This document shows, piece after piece, positions 26,650 to 35,392 of a stretch of DNA of 64,000 nucleotides. The position numbers were made by a program, and so were the translations under genes. Source of the stretch: Marinobacter sp. LQ44 (GTDB lineage Bacteria; Pseudomonadota; Gammaproteobacteria; Pseudomonadales; Oleiphilaceae); NCBI RefSeq assembly GCF_001447155.2, contig NZ_CP014754.1, positions 4,154,001 through 4,218,000 of the forward strand, in the 5' to 3' direction. Position 1 is the stretch's first letter. Each line of letters starts with the position of its first letter. The notes under the pieces are model-generated. The model did no database searches. It was not told the origin of the DNA and saw only the letters and a list, made by a program, of their open reading frames with translations.

Positions 26650-26672
26650 CCCTCTGGTTTTTAACCGGAGGG
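26650..26672 (+). promoter_or_regulatory. hairpin that sequesters the Shine-Dalgarno of the L,D-transpeptidase gene
   Basis: CCCTCTGGTT (26650-26659) pairs with AACCGGAGGG (26663-26672) over 10 bp (one G-U) with a TTT loop. The 3' arm is the strong ribosome binding site GGAGGG, 4 bases before the GTG start at 26677. It could control translation, or simply be a hairpin after psrA. Confidence 0.55.
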
Positions 26673-26676
26673 AGCC

Positions 26677-27186
26677 GTGCCCCCTGTAAGCATACCATCC
26701 AGCCCGATCTCGCACATTGAGATTTCCATCACTGACCAGGCCCTGGTGCTGGTGGATTCGAGTGGGCAGGCGTTAGCCCGTTACCGGATATCCACTGCCC
26801 TGAATGGCCCCGGAGAGCGCAACGCCAGCGGTTGCACACCTCGCGGTGAACACTACGTACGGGCCATGATCGGCCATGGCCTGCCGCTGAATACTGTGTT
26901 TGTCGCGCGCAGGCCCACCGGTGAATGCTATTCACCGGAGTTGGCTTCGGCGCACCCAGACAGGGACTGGATCCTGTCCCGCATTATCTGGTTGTGCGGC
27001 CGTGAATGGGGACGTAATCGTGGGCCAGGGGTCGATACGTTTCGTCGCTTCATTTACATCCATGGCACTCCGGATACCGAGCCTATGGGCGTTGCCCGCT
27101 CCCACGGATGCATTCGCATGCGCAATCAGGACGTTGCGGACCTGTTTGACCGCGTTGCGCCGGGCACCCGGGTCTTGATTCTTTAA
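26677..27186 (+). CDS. L,D-transpeptidase (YkuD domain)
   Basis: A 169-residue protein made almost wholly of a YkuD domain. It has the catalytic signature HG(T) at residue 129 followed by GVARSHGCIRM with Cys145 as nucleophile. It starts with GTG 26677 behind a GGAGGG site. No signal peptide is visible, which is unusual for an enzyme acting on peptidoglycan and is also seen in some short ErfK/YbiS-like proteins. It stands between psrA and an mscS gene, where pseudomonads have nagZ, another cell-wall gene. Confidence 0.88.
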   Translation: MPPVSIPSSPISHIEISITDQALVLVDSSGQALARYRISTALNGPGERNASGCTPRGEHYVRAMIGHGLPLNTVFVARRPTGECYSPELASAHPDRDWILSRIIWLCGREWGRNRGPGVDTFRRFIYIHGTPDTEPMGVARSHGCIRMRNQDVADLFDRVAPGTRVLIL

Positions 27187-27209
27187 TTACTGACATTCAG
27201 AGGGATACG

Positions 27210-28418
27210 ATGATCGGAGAAGCATTAAGCATTTTGAACAGCTGGATAAAAGATTTCGGAATGCTTTCGGAAGGGTGGCGTGCCGGTATTCTGATCTTCA
27301 TGCTGGTGTTTGCAACAGCCACCGCCGCATTTATTGCATCCCGCGTGATCGTGGCCCTGGAGAACAAATTCAGTGCGACCCGCAATCTCTGGGACGACGC
27401 CGTGCTCCATGCCGCCCGCAAGCCGGTTGTGGCGTTTATCTGGCTGCAGGGGGTCTATTGGGCAGCTGAGGTGGCCCATCACTTCTCCGATGCTGAAATC
27501 TTCAAGGCGAACGGCACGCTGTTGCAGATCGGATTTGTCTGGGTGTTGGTCTGGGCCATGCTCAGGCTGGTCAAAGAGGCAGAAAAGATTCTGATCTCGC
27601 CCATGAAAATGCGCAAACCGATGGACTACACCACGGTGAACGCAATCAGCAAACTGCTGAGGGCAGTGATCATCATCACCGCGGCTCTGACCGCGTTGCA
27701 GACCCTGGGCTTCAGCATCTCCGGCGTTCTTGCCTTTGGTGGTGTGGGTGGTATTGCTGTGGGTTTTGCGGCGAAAGACCTGCTGGCCAACTTCTTTGGT
27801 GGCTTTATCATCCATCTGGACCGCCCCTTTAAAGTGGGCGACTGGGTGCGCTCCCCGGACAGGAATATTGAGGGTACGGTGGAGCACATCGGCTGGCGCC
27901 TGACGACTATTCGCACGTTCGACAAACGCCCGCTTTACGTTCCCAATGCGGCCTTCACTACCATTGCGGTGGAGAATCCGTCCCGGATGACCAACCGCCG
28001 TATCTCGGAAACGATCGGCATTCGCTACGCAGACGTTCGCGCCATGAAGAAGATCGTGGATGAAATCCGCGACATGCTCAAGAACCATGAGGACATTGCG
28101 GCCGATGAGACGCTGATTGTGAATTTCCTGGCGTTTAATGCGTCCTCGCTCGACATTATGGTTTATACCTTTACCAAAACCACCCAATGGGTCAGGTTCC
28201 ATGAGGTCAAAGAGGATGTTCTGCTGAAGATCAGTGGCATTATTGAAAGCCATGGCGCCGAAGTGGCCTTCCCGACCCGCACACTGCACCTTCCCGATGG
28301 CGTCAGAGTTAGTGGCAATGACAGCGAGGAGGCGTCAGCATCCGAGTCGGGAAATGAGGACCGTCGGGAGCAAGGCTCAGACAAACAGGTGGAGAGCAAG
28401 AATGACAGCAGTCGCTGA
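27210..28418 (+). CDS. small-conductance mechanosensitive channel, MscS family
   Basis: A 402-residue membrane protein. Three to four hydrophobic segments precede the pore helix GGVGGIAVGFAAKDLLANFFGG (about residues 176-200), followed by the beta domain DRPFKVGDWVRSP and VEHIGWRLTTIRTFDKRPLYVPNA and an alpha-beta C-terminal domain. The Gly/Ala packing in TM3 is typical of MscS. A GAGGG site precedes ATG 27210. The 3' end overlaps the next gene by 17 bases, suggesting cotranscription. Confidence 0.93.
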   Translation: MIGEALSILNSWIKDFGMLSEGWRAGILIFMLVFATATAAFIASRVIVALENKFSATRNLWDDAVLHAARKPVVAFIWLQGVYWAAEVAHHFSDAEIFKANGTLLQIGFVWVLVWAMLRLVKEAEKILISPMKMRKPMDYTTVNAISKLLRAVIIITAALTALQTLGFSISGVLAFGGVGGIAVGFAAKDLLANFFGGFIIHLDRPFKVGDWVRSPDRNIEGTVEHIGWRLTTIRTFDKRPLYVPNAAFTTIAVENPSRMTNRRISETIGIRYADVRAMKKIVDEIRDMLKNHEDIAADETLIVNFLAFNASSLDIMVYTFTKTTQWVRFHEVKEDVLLKISGIIESHGAEVAFPTRTLHLPDGVRVSGNDSEEASASESGNEDRREQGSDKQVESKNDSSR

Positions 28419-29190
28419 TAGCAAGTCGGCTGGTATCATTGGTGGGACCGGGCTGACCAGCCTCAGTGATCTCACCCTTGTGGGCGAGGAAACCGTCTCT
28501 ACCCGCTGGGGGCAGCCGTCGTCCGCCCTGGTTCATGGCGTGCTGGGGCAACAGAAGGTGATTTTTCTGTCCCGACACGGTAACCCGCACCGGATTCCGC
28601 CCCATCAGGTGAACTACCGGGCCAATATCCAGGCGCTCTATGATGCCGGCGTTCGAACCCTGGTGGGTGTCAACGCCGTTGGCGGTATTCACCCTGACAT
28701 GGGGCCGGCCCATGTGGTTATTCCCGATCAACTGATTGACTACACCTGGGGGCGGCCGAGTACCTTCTTTGAAGGCGAACTGGAGCACGTCACCCACATT
28801 GATTTCACCTGGCCTTATGACCGGGAAGCCCGGGAGTTACTGGTTGCCACGGCACGGGAGGCGGCCGTCCCGTTCTCGGACTTTGGTGTGTATGGCGCCA
28901 CCCAGGGGCCGCGGCTTGAAACGGCAGCAGAGATACGCCGAATGGAGCGTGATGGCTGCGATATCGTGGGTATGACCGGCATGCCTGAGGCGGTGCTGGC
29001 GGCGGAACTGGGGATGCGTTACGTGAGTCTGGGCCTGGTGGTGAACTGGGCGGCGGGCAAATCCGACCACATCATTACCATGGCCGAGATTGAAGAGGCC
29101 ATTGAGCAGGGGATGTCCGGGGTGCGGTTGATCCTTGAGCGCTCAATGGCCGGTCTTGGTCAGCTTGAGGCGCTCACTCCACCCGCTTGA
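28402..29190 (+). CDS. S-methyl-5'-thioinosine phosphorylase (MTAP/PNP family)
   Basis: A 262-residue purine-nucleoside phosphorylase-type enzyme: AGIIGGTGLTSL at the N-terminus, phosphate-binding SRHGNPHRIPPHQVNYRANI (about residues 58-77), TQGPRLETAAEIRRM and MTGMPEAVLAAELGM, ending near LVVNWAAG. The gene context (next to csiV and mfd, near psrA) is that of Pseudomonas aeruginosa PA3004, which prefers methylthioinosine over methylthioadenosine. That substrate is an inference from context. ATG 28402 follows GGAG. It overlaps csiV tail to tail by 17 bases. Confidence 0.85.
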   Translation: MTAVADSKSAGIIGGTGLTSLSDLTLVGEETVSTRWGQPSSALVHGVLGQQKVIFLSRHGNPHRIPPHQVNYRANIQALYDAGVRTLVGVNAVGGIHPDMGPAHVVIPDQLIDYTWGRPSTFFEGELEHVTHIDFTWPYDREARELLVATAREAAVPFSDFGVYGATQGPRLETAAEIRRMERDGCDIVGMTGMPEAVLAAELGMRYVSLGLVVNWAAGKSDHIITMAEIEEAIEQGMSGVRLILERSMAGLGQLEALTPPA

Positions 29191-29953
29191 AGAACACCAG
29201 TACGCCGATCGTGGGGGAATCAATGAAGTGGATTTCCTCACTGCGCATGCGCCGGGTTTCCCTGATCCAGGTGACCAGTTGAAGCGGTGAAGCCGACGTG
29301 GTTGCCTCGGACGCGCCGAAGCTCGCACCGACTTCTGTGCCTGGCCATGGGTCTGATGCTTCCGAGGCGCCAGGCGACATGGCATCATCTGCAGCATTCG
29401 GTGTTACCTGAATAACGCGTGGCGTGCTCTCATTAATCATCCAGTGATTCAGATGAATGCCCACGTGCAGGAACCGTTGCCGGTCAATCGTGATGTGTCC
29501 TTCCACCGCCCGTTGGCCGGCGTCAGGCAGCCAGTCGCCCAACGCGACCTGAAGCGGTTCGCCGTCGTAGTCGGGCGGGAACGTCTGATACCAGCCGGTG
29601 GCTGCCAACACCCTGTAGTTACCGCTGTTTTGAAGGCGCCGTGCGGCCTGATTCAGGTGCAGCTCGCTCTGCGGCACCAGTTTCAGATCGGACAGGCGGC
29701 TGCCGTCGGCCTGATCCACCCAGAGGGCTTTGTCTGGCCGAATGGCAGTTTCAACCTGTTTGCCAGCCATCTTCTCGTCAATACCGGACGGGTCAACCAG
29801 CCGTTCCAGAATGATGAATTCGGCCCGGTAATAATCGCGGGGTGCATTGCCTGACTGGCTTTGGGCCATCAGGGCGGTGGAAGCGAGCATGAGGGCCGCC
29901 GCCATAAGGGCGCCAATCACTGAGTGCCGTAAACAGAAATGCTGGGCTTGCAA
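29174..29953 (-). CDS. csiV: CsiV-family periplasmic protein
   Basis: A 259-residue secreted protein with a signal peptide (hydrophobic residues 12-30, cleavage after ALMAQ). Its blocks resemble the CsiV/peptidoglycan-binding family: RAEFIILERLVDP, RVLAATGWYQTFP, GHITIDRQRFLHVGIHLN and the C-terminal RRMRSEEIHFIDSPTIGVLVFF. TTG 29953 is supported by GGTGGAG eight bases upstream; GTG 29920 and ATG 29905 are alternatives. It lies 30 bases after mfd in one operon. In Vibrio, CsiV is needed for cell-shape integrity with the LpoA/PBP1A pathway. Confidence 0.75.
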   Translation of the reverse strand: MQAQHFCLRHSVIGALMAAALMLASTALMAQSQSGNAPRDYYRAEFIILERLVDPSGIDEKMAGKQVETAIRPDKALWVDQADGSRLSDLKLVPQSELHLNQAARRLQNSGNYRVLAATGWYQTFPPDYDGEPLQVALGDWLPDAGQRAVEGHITIDRQRFLHVGIHLNHWMINESTPRVIQVTPNAADDAMSPGASEASDPWPGTEVGASFGASEATTSASPLQLVTWIRETRRMRSEEIHFIDSPTIGVLVFFKRVE

Positions 29954-29983
29954 GAGTCTTACTCCACCTGAGTCATTGTTTGC

Positions 29984-32900
29984 TCACGACGCCTTGGCTG
30001 GCTTGTGGCCCGGCGTCAATTCCGTGAGCATGGCTGCAATGGCGTCGAGTTTACCACTGGTTGAGTCATCATTCAGCCGGAAGCGGAAGCTGTTGGCGCC
30101 TTCCAGTCGATAGGTGTCCGGTGCGGATTGCACTTTTTTAACCAGTACCAGAGGGTCTACTGGTGTGGTCGCGCCAAACTCCAGTCGCACCCACTCCTTG
30201 CCAGCGTCCACTTTTCCTATGCCCAGGGCTTCGGCTTTCAAACGCAGCCGGGTCTGGTTGATCAGATTTCTGGCCGGTTCCGGTAATAATCCGAAGCGGT
30301 CGATCATCTCAACCTGAAGTTCTTTTAATTCATCTTCGCTCTGGACGCTGGCAATGCGCTTGTACAGCATCAGGCGGTTGTGCACATCGGGCAGGTAGTC
30401 GTCGGGAATCAGGGCAGGGATACGCAGGTTCATTTCGGTACCGTGGCTCAAAGGCAGTTCCGCATTCGGGGTGCGGCCCTCGCGAATGGCTTTTACCGCT
30501 TCATCGAGCAGCTGCATGTACAGGGTGAAGCCAATGCTTTCAATTTGCCCGCTCTGTTCCTCCCCCAGCAGCTCACCGGCGCCCCGGATTTCCAGGTCGT
30601 GGGTGGCCAGCATGAAGCCGGCGCCCAGGTCCTGAGCTTCGGCGATGGCGTCCAGGCGTTTCTTGGCATCGTTGGAGATGCTTTTCGGTGGCGGCGTCAG
30701 CAGGTAGGCATAGGCCTGGTGGTGCGACCGGCCAACCCGGCCGCGCAATTGGTGCAACTGGGCCAGGCCAAACTTGTCGGCTCTCTCGATGATGATGGTG
30801 TTGGCGCTGGGAATGTCGATGCCGGTTTCCACGATGGTGGTACACACCAGCACGTTGAAGCGCTTGTGGTAAAAGTCCGACATGATCTGTTCCAGCTGCC
30901 GTTCGCGCATCTGGCCGTGAGCGACGCCCACCCGGGCCTCCGGAATCAGTCTGCGCAGATCCTCGGCCGTTTTTTCTATGGTCGACACGTCGTTGTGCAG
31001 AAAATACACCTGACCGCCACGCAGGACTTCCCGCAGGATGGCTTCTTTCACCATGGCCTCTTCGCGCTGGCGCACAAAGGTTTTGACCGACAACCGGCGG
31101 GCCGGCGGGGTGGCGATGATCGACAGGTCCCTGAGGTGGCCCATGGCCATGTTCAGGGTTCTCGGAATCGGCGTGGCGGTCAGCGTGAGCATATCCACCT
31201 CTGCCCGCAGGGATTTCAGTCGTTCTTTCTGCTGAACACCGAACCGATGCTCCTCATCAATAATGACCAGGCCCAAGTTCTTGAACTTCACATCGCCCTG
31301 CAGCAATTTGTGGGTGCCGATCACGATGTCCGCCTTGCCTTCCTCAATGGCTGTCATGGCCTTGCTGGTCTGGCTGCCACTGCGAAAACGGCTAAGCAGT
31401 TCCACGGTGACCGGGGTGTCGGAAAAACGATCCCGGAAGGATTCGTAATGCTGCTGGGCGAGCAGGGTGGTGGGCACCAGCACGGCCACCTGCTTGCCGG
31501 ACCAGGTGGCCAGGAAGGCCGCTCGCATGGCTACCTCGGTTTTACCGAAGCCCACATCGCCGCACACCAGGCGGTCCATGGGGCGTTCGCCGGTCATGTC
31601 CTCGAACACCGCCTGAATGGCTACTTGCTGGTCCGGCGTTTCCTCAAACGGGAAGCCAGCGGCGAACGCCCGGTAGGCCTCTTTCGGGTCTTCAAACTGG
31701 AAGCCCTTTCGGGCTTCTCGGCGGGCGTACACGTCTAGCAGCTCGGCGGCGGTGTCGCGAATCTTCTCCAGAGCTTTCTGCTTGGCGGTGCTCCAGCGGT
31801 CGGTGCCCAGTTTGTGCAAGGGTGCGTGTTCTTCATCGGTACCGGCGTAACGGGAAATCAGGTGCAGGCTAGACACGGGAACATAGAGTTTCGAGCCACC
31901 GGCGTATTCCAGCGTCAGGAACTCATCGGCCTGGCCGCCGGCGCTGATGGTTTCCAGGCCTTTGTAACGGCCAACTCCGTGGTCAATATGCACCACCGGC
32001 GAGCCGATACGCAGTTCGGACAGGTCCCGGTAACCGTGGTCGTCCACTTCCGTAGGCTTTTCGCGCCGGCGCCGCTGCAGAACCCGTTCGCCGAACAGGG
32101 CGGTTTCAGTAATCAGGGCGAGGTTCTGCTCCGGTAGCACCATTCCCTGTTCCATCGGCGCAATGGTGATGGCCAGGGTAGCACTATCGCTCTCGCTAAA
32201 ATCCTGCCAGCCGCTGACGGTGACAGGCTTTAGCTTGTGATCCCGCAGGTTCTCGATCAGGGCTTCGCGCCGACCGGAAGATTCGGCGCAAATCAGCACG
32301 CGGCCCGGGAATTCCTTGATAAAGCGTTTGAGTCGCCCAGCCGGGTCCGCGGCCCGGCCGTCCATGGCCACGTCAGGTAACGGTGTGGCGCCGCAATTGG
32401 CAGTCCCTGCGCCGTCCATGGCATTGGGGGTGCAGGTGATGCGCGGGTATCGCTTGATCTGGCCAAACACTTCGTCCTGTAGCAGGAAAAGCTCGGCGGG
32501 CGGCAGAATCGGTCGCAGCCGGTCGTGCCGGCGGTCCTCGTGCCTGGCGCGGGTTTCCGCATCGAAAGCCGTGACAGCGTCGTTCAGGCCGTCTGCGGTA
32601 AACACCAGTGTGGTGGCCGGCAGGTAATCGAACAGCGTGGCGGTCTGGTCAAAGAACAATGGCAGGTAATACTCGATGCCTGGCGGGGTAATACCGTTGC
32701 TGACGTCCTGATAGACCGGAGCGTCTTTGTCGGCATGGGGGAAATGCTCAAACCAACGATTGCGGAAGCCGGAGCGGGCCTCCTTGTGCCAGGGGAATTC
32801 ATGTGCAGGCAGCAGTTCGATCTGGTCTATGCGATCGATGGAGCGCTGGGTTTCCGGATCAAAGGTCCGCAGGGTTTCGATCTCGTCATCAAACAGGTCA

Positions 32901-33517
32901 ATCCGGTAGGGCAGGTTGGAGCCCATGGGGTAGATGTCCAGAATCGCCCCGCGCACGGCATATTCACCGTGCTCATACACATTTTCAGCGTGGTGATATC
33001 CCGCAGCCTCCAGTTGCATGCGCCAGCTGTCGATATCCAGACTCTGGCCTACTTTTAATAGCAGGGTGTTGCCTTGCAGGTAACTTGGCGGCGCCAGCCG
33101 ATGCATCAGGGTGCGAGCCGGCACCACCAGAACACCGTGGCGTGTGGATGGCAATCGGTGCAGGGTGCGGATGCGCCGGGAAGTAATGTCCTGATGGGGT
33201 GAAAACAGGTCGTAGGGCAGGGTTTCCCAGTCCGGCAGCGACAACAGCTCAAGGCCGTCTGCGGTCACCGTAGCGCCGTCTTCTTCCGGTGGCAGGTTCA
33301 GGAAAAACCGGATGGCCTGCTCCAGGCGGATGGCCTCATCGGTGTTTCGGGTAACCACCAGCGTCAGTCCTTTGTGCAGCTTGGCGCTCTCGCAGATGGC
33401 CAGGGCGTCACTGCAACCGTGAAGCTGGCCCCATTTGCGGTGGTCGGCGCTTTTATCCGGCAGCGTCGGGGCAATCAACGGGGCGGGTGAGGCCGCACGG
33501 GCGGAACCTTGGGGCAT
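29984..33517 (-). CDS. mfd: transcription-repair coupling factor Mfd
   Basis: A 1177-residue ATP-dependent translocase that removes RNA polymerase stalled at lesions and recruits UvrA. It has the UvrB-homology region (LPDWETLPYDLFSPHQDITSRRI), an RNA polymerase interaction domain (VVHIDHGVGRYKGLE near residue 508), and RecG-like helicase motifs (GDVGFGKTEVAMRAAF, DEEHRFGVQQKERLK, TATPIPRTLNMA). The C-terminal TRCF domain is present (LLGEEQSGQIESIGF). Length and domain order are complete. Confidence 0.97.
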   Translation of the reverse strand: MPQGSARAASPAPLIAPTLPDKSADHRKWGQLHGCSDALAICESAKLHKGLTLVVTRNTDEAIRLEQAIRFFLNLPPEEDGATVTADGLELLSLPDWETLPYDLFSPHQDITSRRIRTLHRLPSTRHGVLVVPARTLMHRLAPPSYLQGNTLLLKVGQSLDIDSWRMQLEAAGYHHAENVYEHGEYAVRGAILDIYPMGSNLPYRIDLFDDEIETLRTFDPETQRSIDRIDQIELLPAHEFPWHKEARSGFRNRWFEHFPHADKDAPVYQDVSNGITPPGIEYYLPLFFDQTATLFDYLPATTLVFTADGLNDAVTAFDAETRARHEDRRHDRLRPILPPAELFLLQDEVFGQIKRYPRITCTPNAMDGAGTANCGATPLPDVAMDGRAADPAGRLKRFIKEFPGRVLICAESSGRREALIENLRDHKLKPVTVSGWQDFSESDSATLAITIAPMEQGMVLPEQNLALITETALFGERVLQRRRREKPTEVDDHGYRDLSELRIGSPVVHIDHGVGRYKGLETISAGGQADEFLTLEYAGGSKLYVPVSSLHLISRYAGTDEEHAPLHKLGTDRWSTAKQKALEKIRDTAAELLDVYARREARKGFQFEDPKEAYRAFAAGFPFEETPDQQVAIQAVFEDMTGERPMDRLVCGDVGFGKTEVAMRAAFLATWSGKQVAVLVPTTLLAQQHYESFRDRFSDTPVTVELLSRFRSGSQTSKAMTAIEEGKADIVIGTHKLLQGDVKFKNLGLVIIDEEHRFGVQQKERLKSLRAEVDMLTLTATPIPRTLNMAMGHLRDLSIIATPPARRLSVKTFVRQREEAMVKEAILREVLRGGQVYFLHNDVSTIEKTAEDLRRLIPEARVGVAHGQMRERQLEQIMSDFYHKRFNVLVCTTIVETGIDIPSANTIIIERADKFGLAQLHQLRGRVGRSHHQAYAYLLTPPPKSISNDAKKRLDAIAEAQDLGAGFMLATHDLEIRGAGELLGEEQSGQIESIGFTLYMQLLDEAVKAIREGRTPNAELPLSHGTEMNLRIPALIPDDYLPDVHNRLMLYKRIASVQSEDELKELQVEMIDRFGLLPEPARNLINQTRLRLKAEALGIGKVDAGKEWVRLEFGATTPVDPLVLVKKVQSAPDTYRLEGANSFRFRLNDDSTSGKLDAIAAMLTELTPGHKPAKAS

Positions 33518-33616
33518 GAGCTGTCAAATCTCCTGAGTTGGCGCGTCTGGAACCGAGCGGCGCTATTCTAGCGTTCGGGGGTTTCAGTGTCATGGCTGGT
33601 ACCGACAAATCGCTAT

Positions 33617-33645
33617 TTGCCGTCGGGCGTCTTAAGTTGGATAAT
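33617..33645 (+). promoter_or_regulatory. sigma-70-like promoter for gap
   Basis: TTGCCG (33617-33622), a 17-base spacer and GATAAT (33640-33645) match the consensus at 4 of 6 and 5 of 6 positions. It lies in the mfd-gap divergent region about 43 bases before the GTG start. Confidence 0.55.
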
Positions 33646-33688
33646 GTGCGCCTCAAAATTATTCCCAGTGCCATACGAGGTTCCAACC

Positions 33689-35158
33689 GTGAGTCACGAA
33701 CAAATCAACCAGCACCTGTCCAACTGGACAGAAAGAGAGTCCACCGCCGAAGCGATGATCCCGCTGATTGGCCGCCTGTACCGCAAAAACAACGTTGTTA
33801 CGTCGGTATACGGCCGGGCGATCATCAACCAGTCGGTGATCGACATCATCCGTGCCCATCGTTTTGTTCGTCAGGTTGAGAACAGCGAGCTGTCCGTACA
33901 CGATACGCTGCCGATCCTGCAGGCCATGGACAAGCTGGACCTGGGCCGCGCCCACGTTGACATCGGCAAGCTGGCGGTCAAGTTCAAGGCTGAAGGCGGT
34001 GACCTCACTGAATTTCTGAAGCGTGAAATCGGCCCGGTGGTTGGTCAGTATGCCAGTCAGTCCGAGCAGGATGCCCAGAACGAAACCAAAGACGTGGTGC
34101 TTTATGGTTTTGGTCGTATCGGCCGTCTTCTGGCCCGCATCCTGATTGAAAAAGCCGGCGGTGGTAACAATCTTCGCCTGCGTGCCATTGTGGTTCGCCA
34201 GGGTGGTGCCGAGAACGATCTGGAGAAGCGTGCTAGCCTGCTGCGCCGTGACTCTGTACATGGTCCCTTCGATGGCACCATCACCGTAGATGAGGAAAAT
34301 TCCGCCCTGATCGCCAACGGTAACTTTATCAAAGTGATTTATTCCGATGGCCCCGACAAGGTGGATTACACCAGCTACGACATCCACAACGCCATTGTCA
34401 TCGACAACACCGGCAAGTGGCGTGACGAAGCTGGCCTTGGCCTGCACCTGAAGTCCAAGGGAGTCAGCCGCGTGATTCTGACGGCTCCGGGCAAGGGCGA
34501 CATCAAGAACATCGTGTATGGCATCAACAACGACTGGATTACTGACGAAGACAAGATCCTGTCCGCGGCGTCCTGTACCACCAACGCCATTACCCCGGTG
34601 CTGAAGGCCATCAACGACGAATACGGCATTGAAGATGGCCATGTTGAGACCGTTCACTCCTACACCAACGACCAGAACCTGATCGACAACTACCACAAGG
34701 GTAGCCGTCGTGGTCGTAGCGCAGCACTGAACATGGTTATTACAGAGACAGGTGCGGCCAAGGCTGTTGCCAAGGCGCTGCCGGAGCTCAAGGGCAAGCT
34801 GAGCGGTAATGCTATCCGGGTGCCGACGCCGAACGTGTCCATGGCCATCCTCAACCTGAATCTGAAGTCCGACGTGGATGTAGAGAAGGTGAATGATTAC
34901 CTCCGCGACATGGCTCTGCATTCCGAGCTGCAGAAGCAGATCGATTTCGTGAATTCCCCGGAAGTGGTATCCACAGACTTCGTAGGCTCCCGCCATGCCG
35001 GGATTGTCGATGCCCAGGCCACTATCGCAAACGGTAAGCGCCTGATTCTCTACGTATGGTACGACAACGAGTTCGGCTACAGCGCTCAGGTTATCCGTTG
35101 TGTCAACCAGATGGCCGGCGTCACCTACCCGATCTTTCCGAAGCGGGCACGTGACTAA
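33689..35158 (+). CDS. gap: glyceraldehyde-3-phosphate dehydrogenase, long form with N-terminal extension
   Basis: A 489-residue protein. About 130 residues (helical, starting VSHEQINQHLSNWTERESTAE) precede the standard GAPDH. The NAD-binding motif is VVLYGFGRIGRLLARIL, the catalytic Cys296 lies in SAASCTTNAITPVLK, and the C-terminal YVWYDNEFGYSAQVI is present. GTG 33689 follows GAGG; upstream in-frame codons extend past the promoter. Long GAPDHs of this class sit beside mfd and nqrA in pseudomonads and are distinct from the housekeeping glycolytic form. The role of the extension is unknown. Confidence 0.93.
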   Translation: MSHEQINQHLSNWTERESTAEAMIPLIGRLYRKNNVVTSVYGRAIINQSVIDIIRAHRFVRQVENSELSVHDTLPILQAMDKLDLGRAHVDIGKLAVKFKAEGGDLTEFLKREIGPVVGQYASQSEQDAQNETKDVVLYGFGRIGRLLARILIEKAGGGNNLRLRAIVVRQGGAENDLEKRASLLRRDSVHGPFDGTITVDEENSALIANGNFIKVIYSDGPDKVDYTSYDIHNAIVIDNTGKWRDEAGLGLHLKSKGVSRVILTAPGKGDIKNIVYGINNDWITDEDKILSAASCTTNAITPVLKAINDEYGIEDGHVETVHSYTNDQNLIDNYHKGSRRGRSAALNMVITETGAAKAVAKALPELKGKLSGNAIRVPTPNVSMAILNLNLKSDVDVEKVNDYLRDMALHSELQKQIDFVNSPEVVSTDFVGSRHAGIVDAQATIANGKRLILYVWYDNEFGYSAQVIRCVNQMAGVTYPIFPKRARD

Positions 35159-35189
35159 AGTCTAAGCCCGTTTCAGTCAAGTCGGATCA

Positions 35190-35225
35190 AAAGGCCCCGG
35201 TAGCGTGAGTTGTCGGGGCCTTTTT
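35190..35225 (+). terminator. rho-independent terminator of gap
   Basis: AAAGGCCCCG (35190-35199) pairs perfectly with CGGGGCCTTT (35214-35223), and the T-run extends to 35225. It stands 32 bases after the gap stop. Confidence 0.92.
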
Positions 35226-35261
35226 ACGACTTTCGAGGAGTAAAACCATTTCCCTTACCGG

Positions 35262-35290
35262 TGGAAATAGGATTCCTTAATCTCTATAAT
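35262..35290 (+). promoter_or_regulatory. promoter of the nqr operon
   Basis: TGGAAA (35262-35267), a 17-base spacer and a perfect TATAAT (35285-35290). It follows the gap terminator and leaves a leader of about 95 bases before nqrA. Confidence 0.65.
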
Positions 35291-35392
35291 TGGCGCGATT
35301 TTGGGTATGTCTGGCACCCATATTCTCACCCCCGAGCGGCGGGGCCGGGCGTTAAAATCCACAGAAAAGTTTCTGATGATTGGATGAGGCTA

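Noticed and set aside
30380..31738. 452-codon plus-strand frame inside mfd
   Set aside because: Opposite strand of conserved helicase motifs; no family similarity seen.
33659..34996. 445-codon minus-strand frame opposite gap
   Set aside because: Shadow of the GAPDH gene with a Val/His-rich composition.
35210..35392. N-terminal extension of nqrA
   Set aside because: It starts inside the gap terminator and crosses a good promoter; family proteins start at MIKIKKG.
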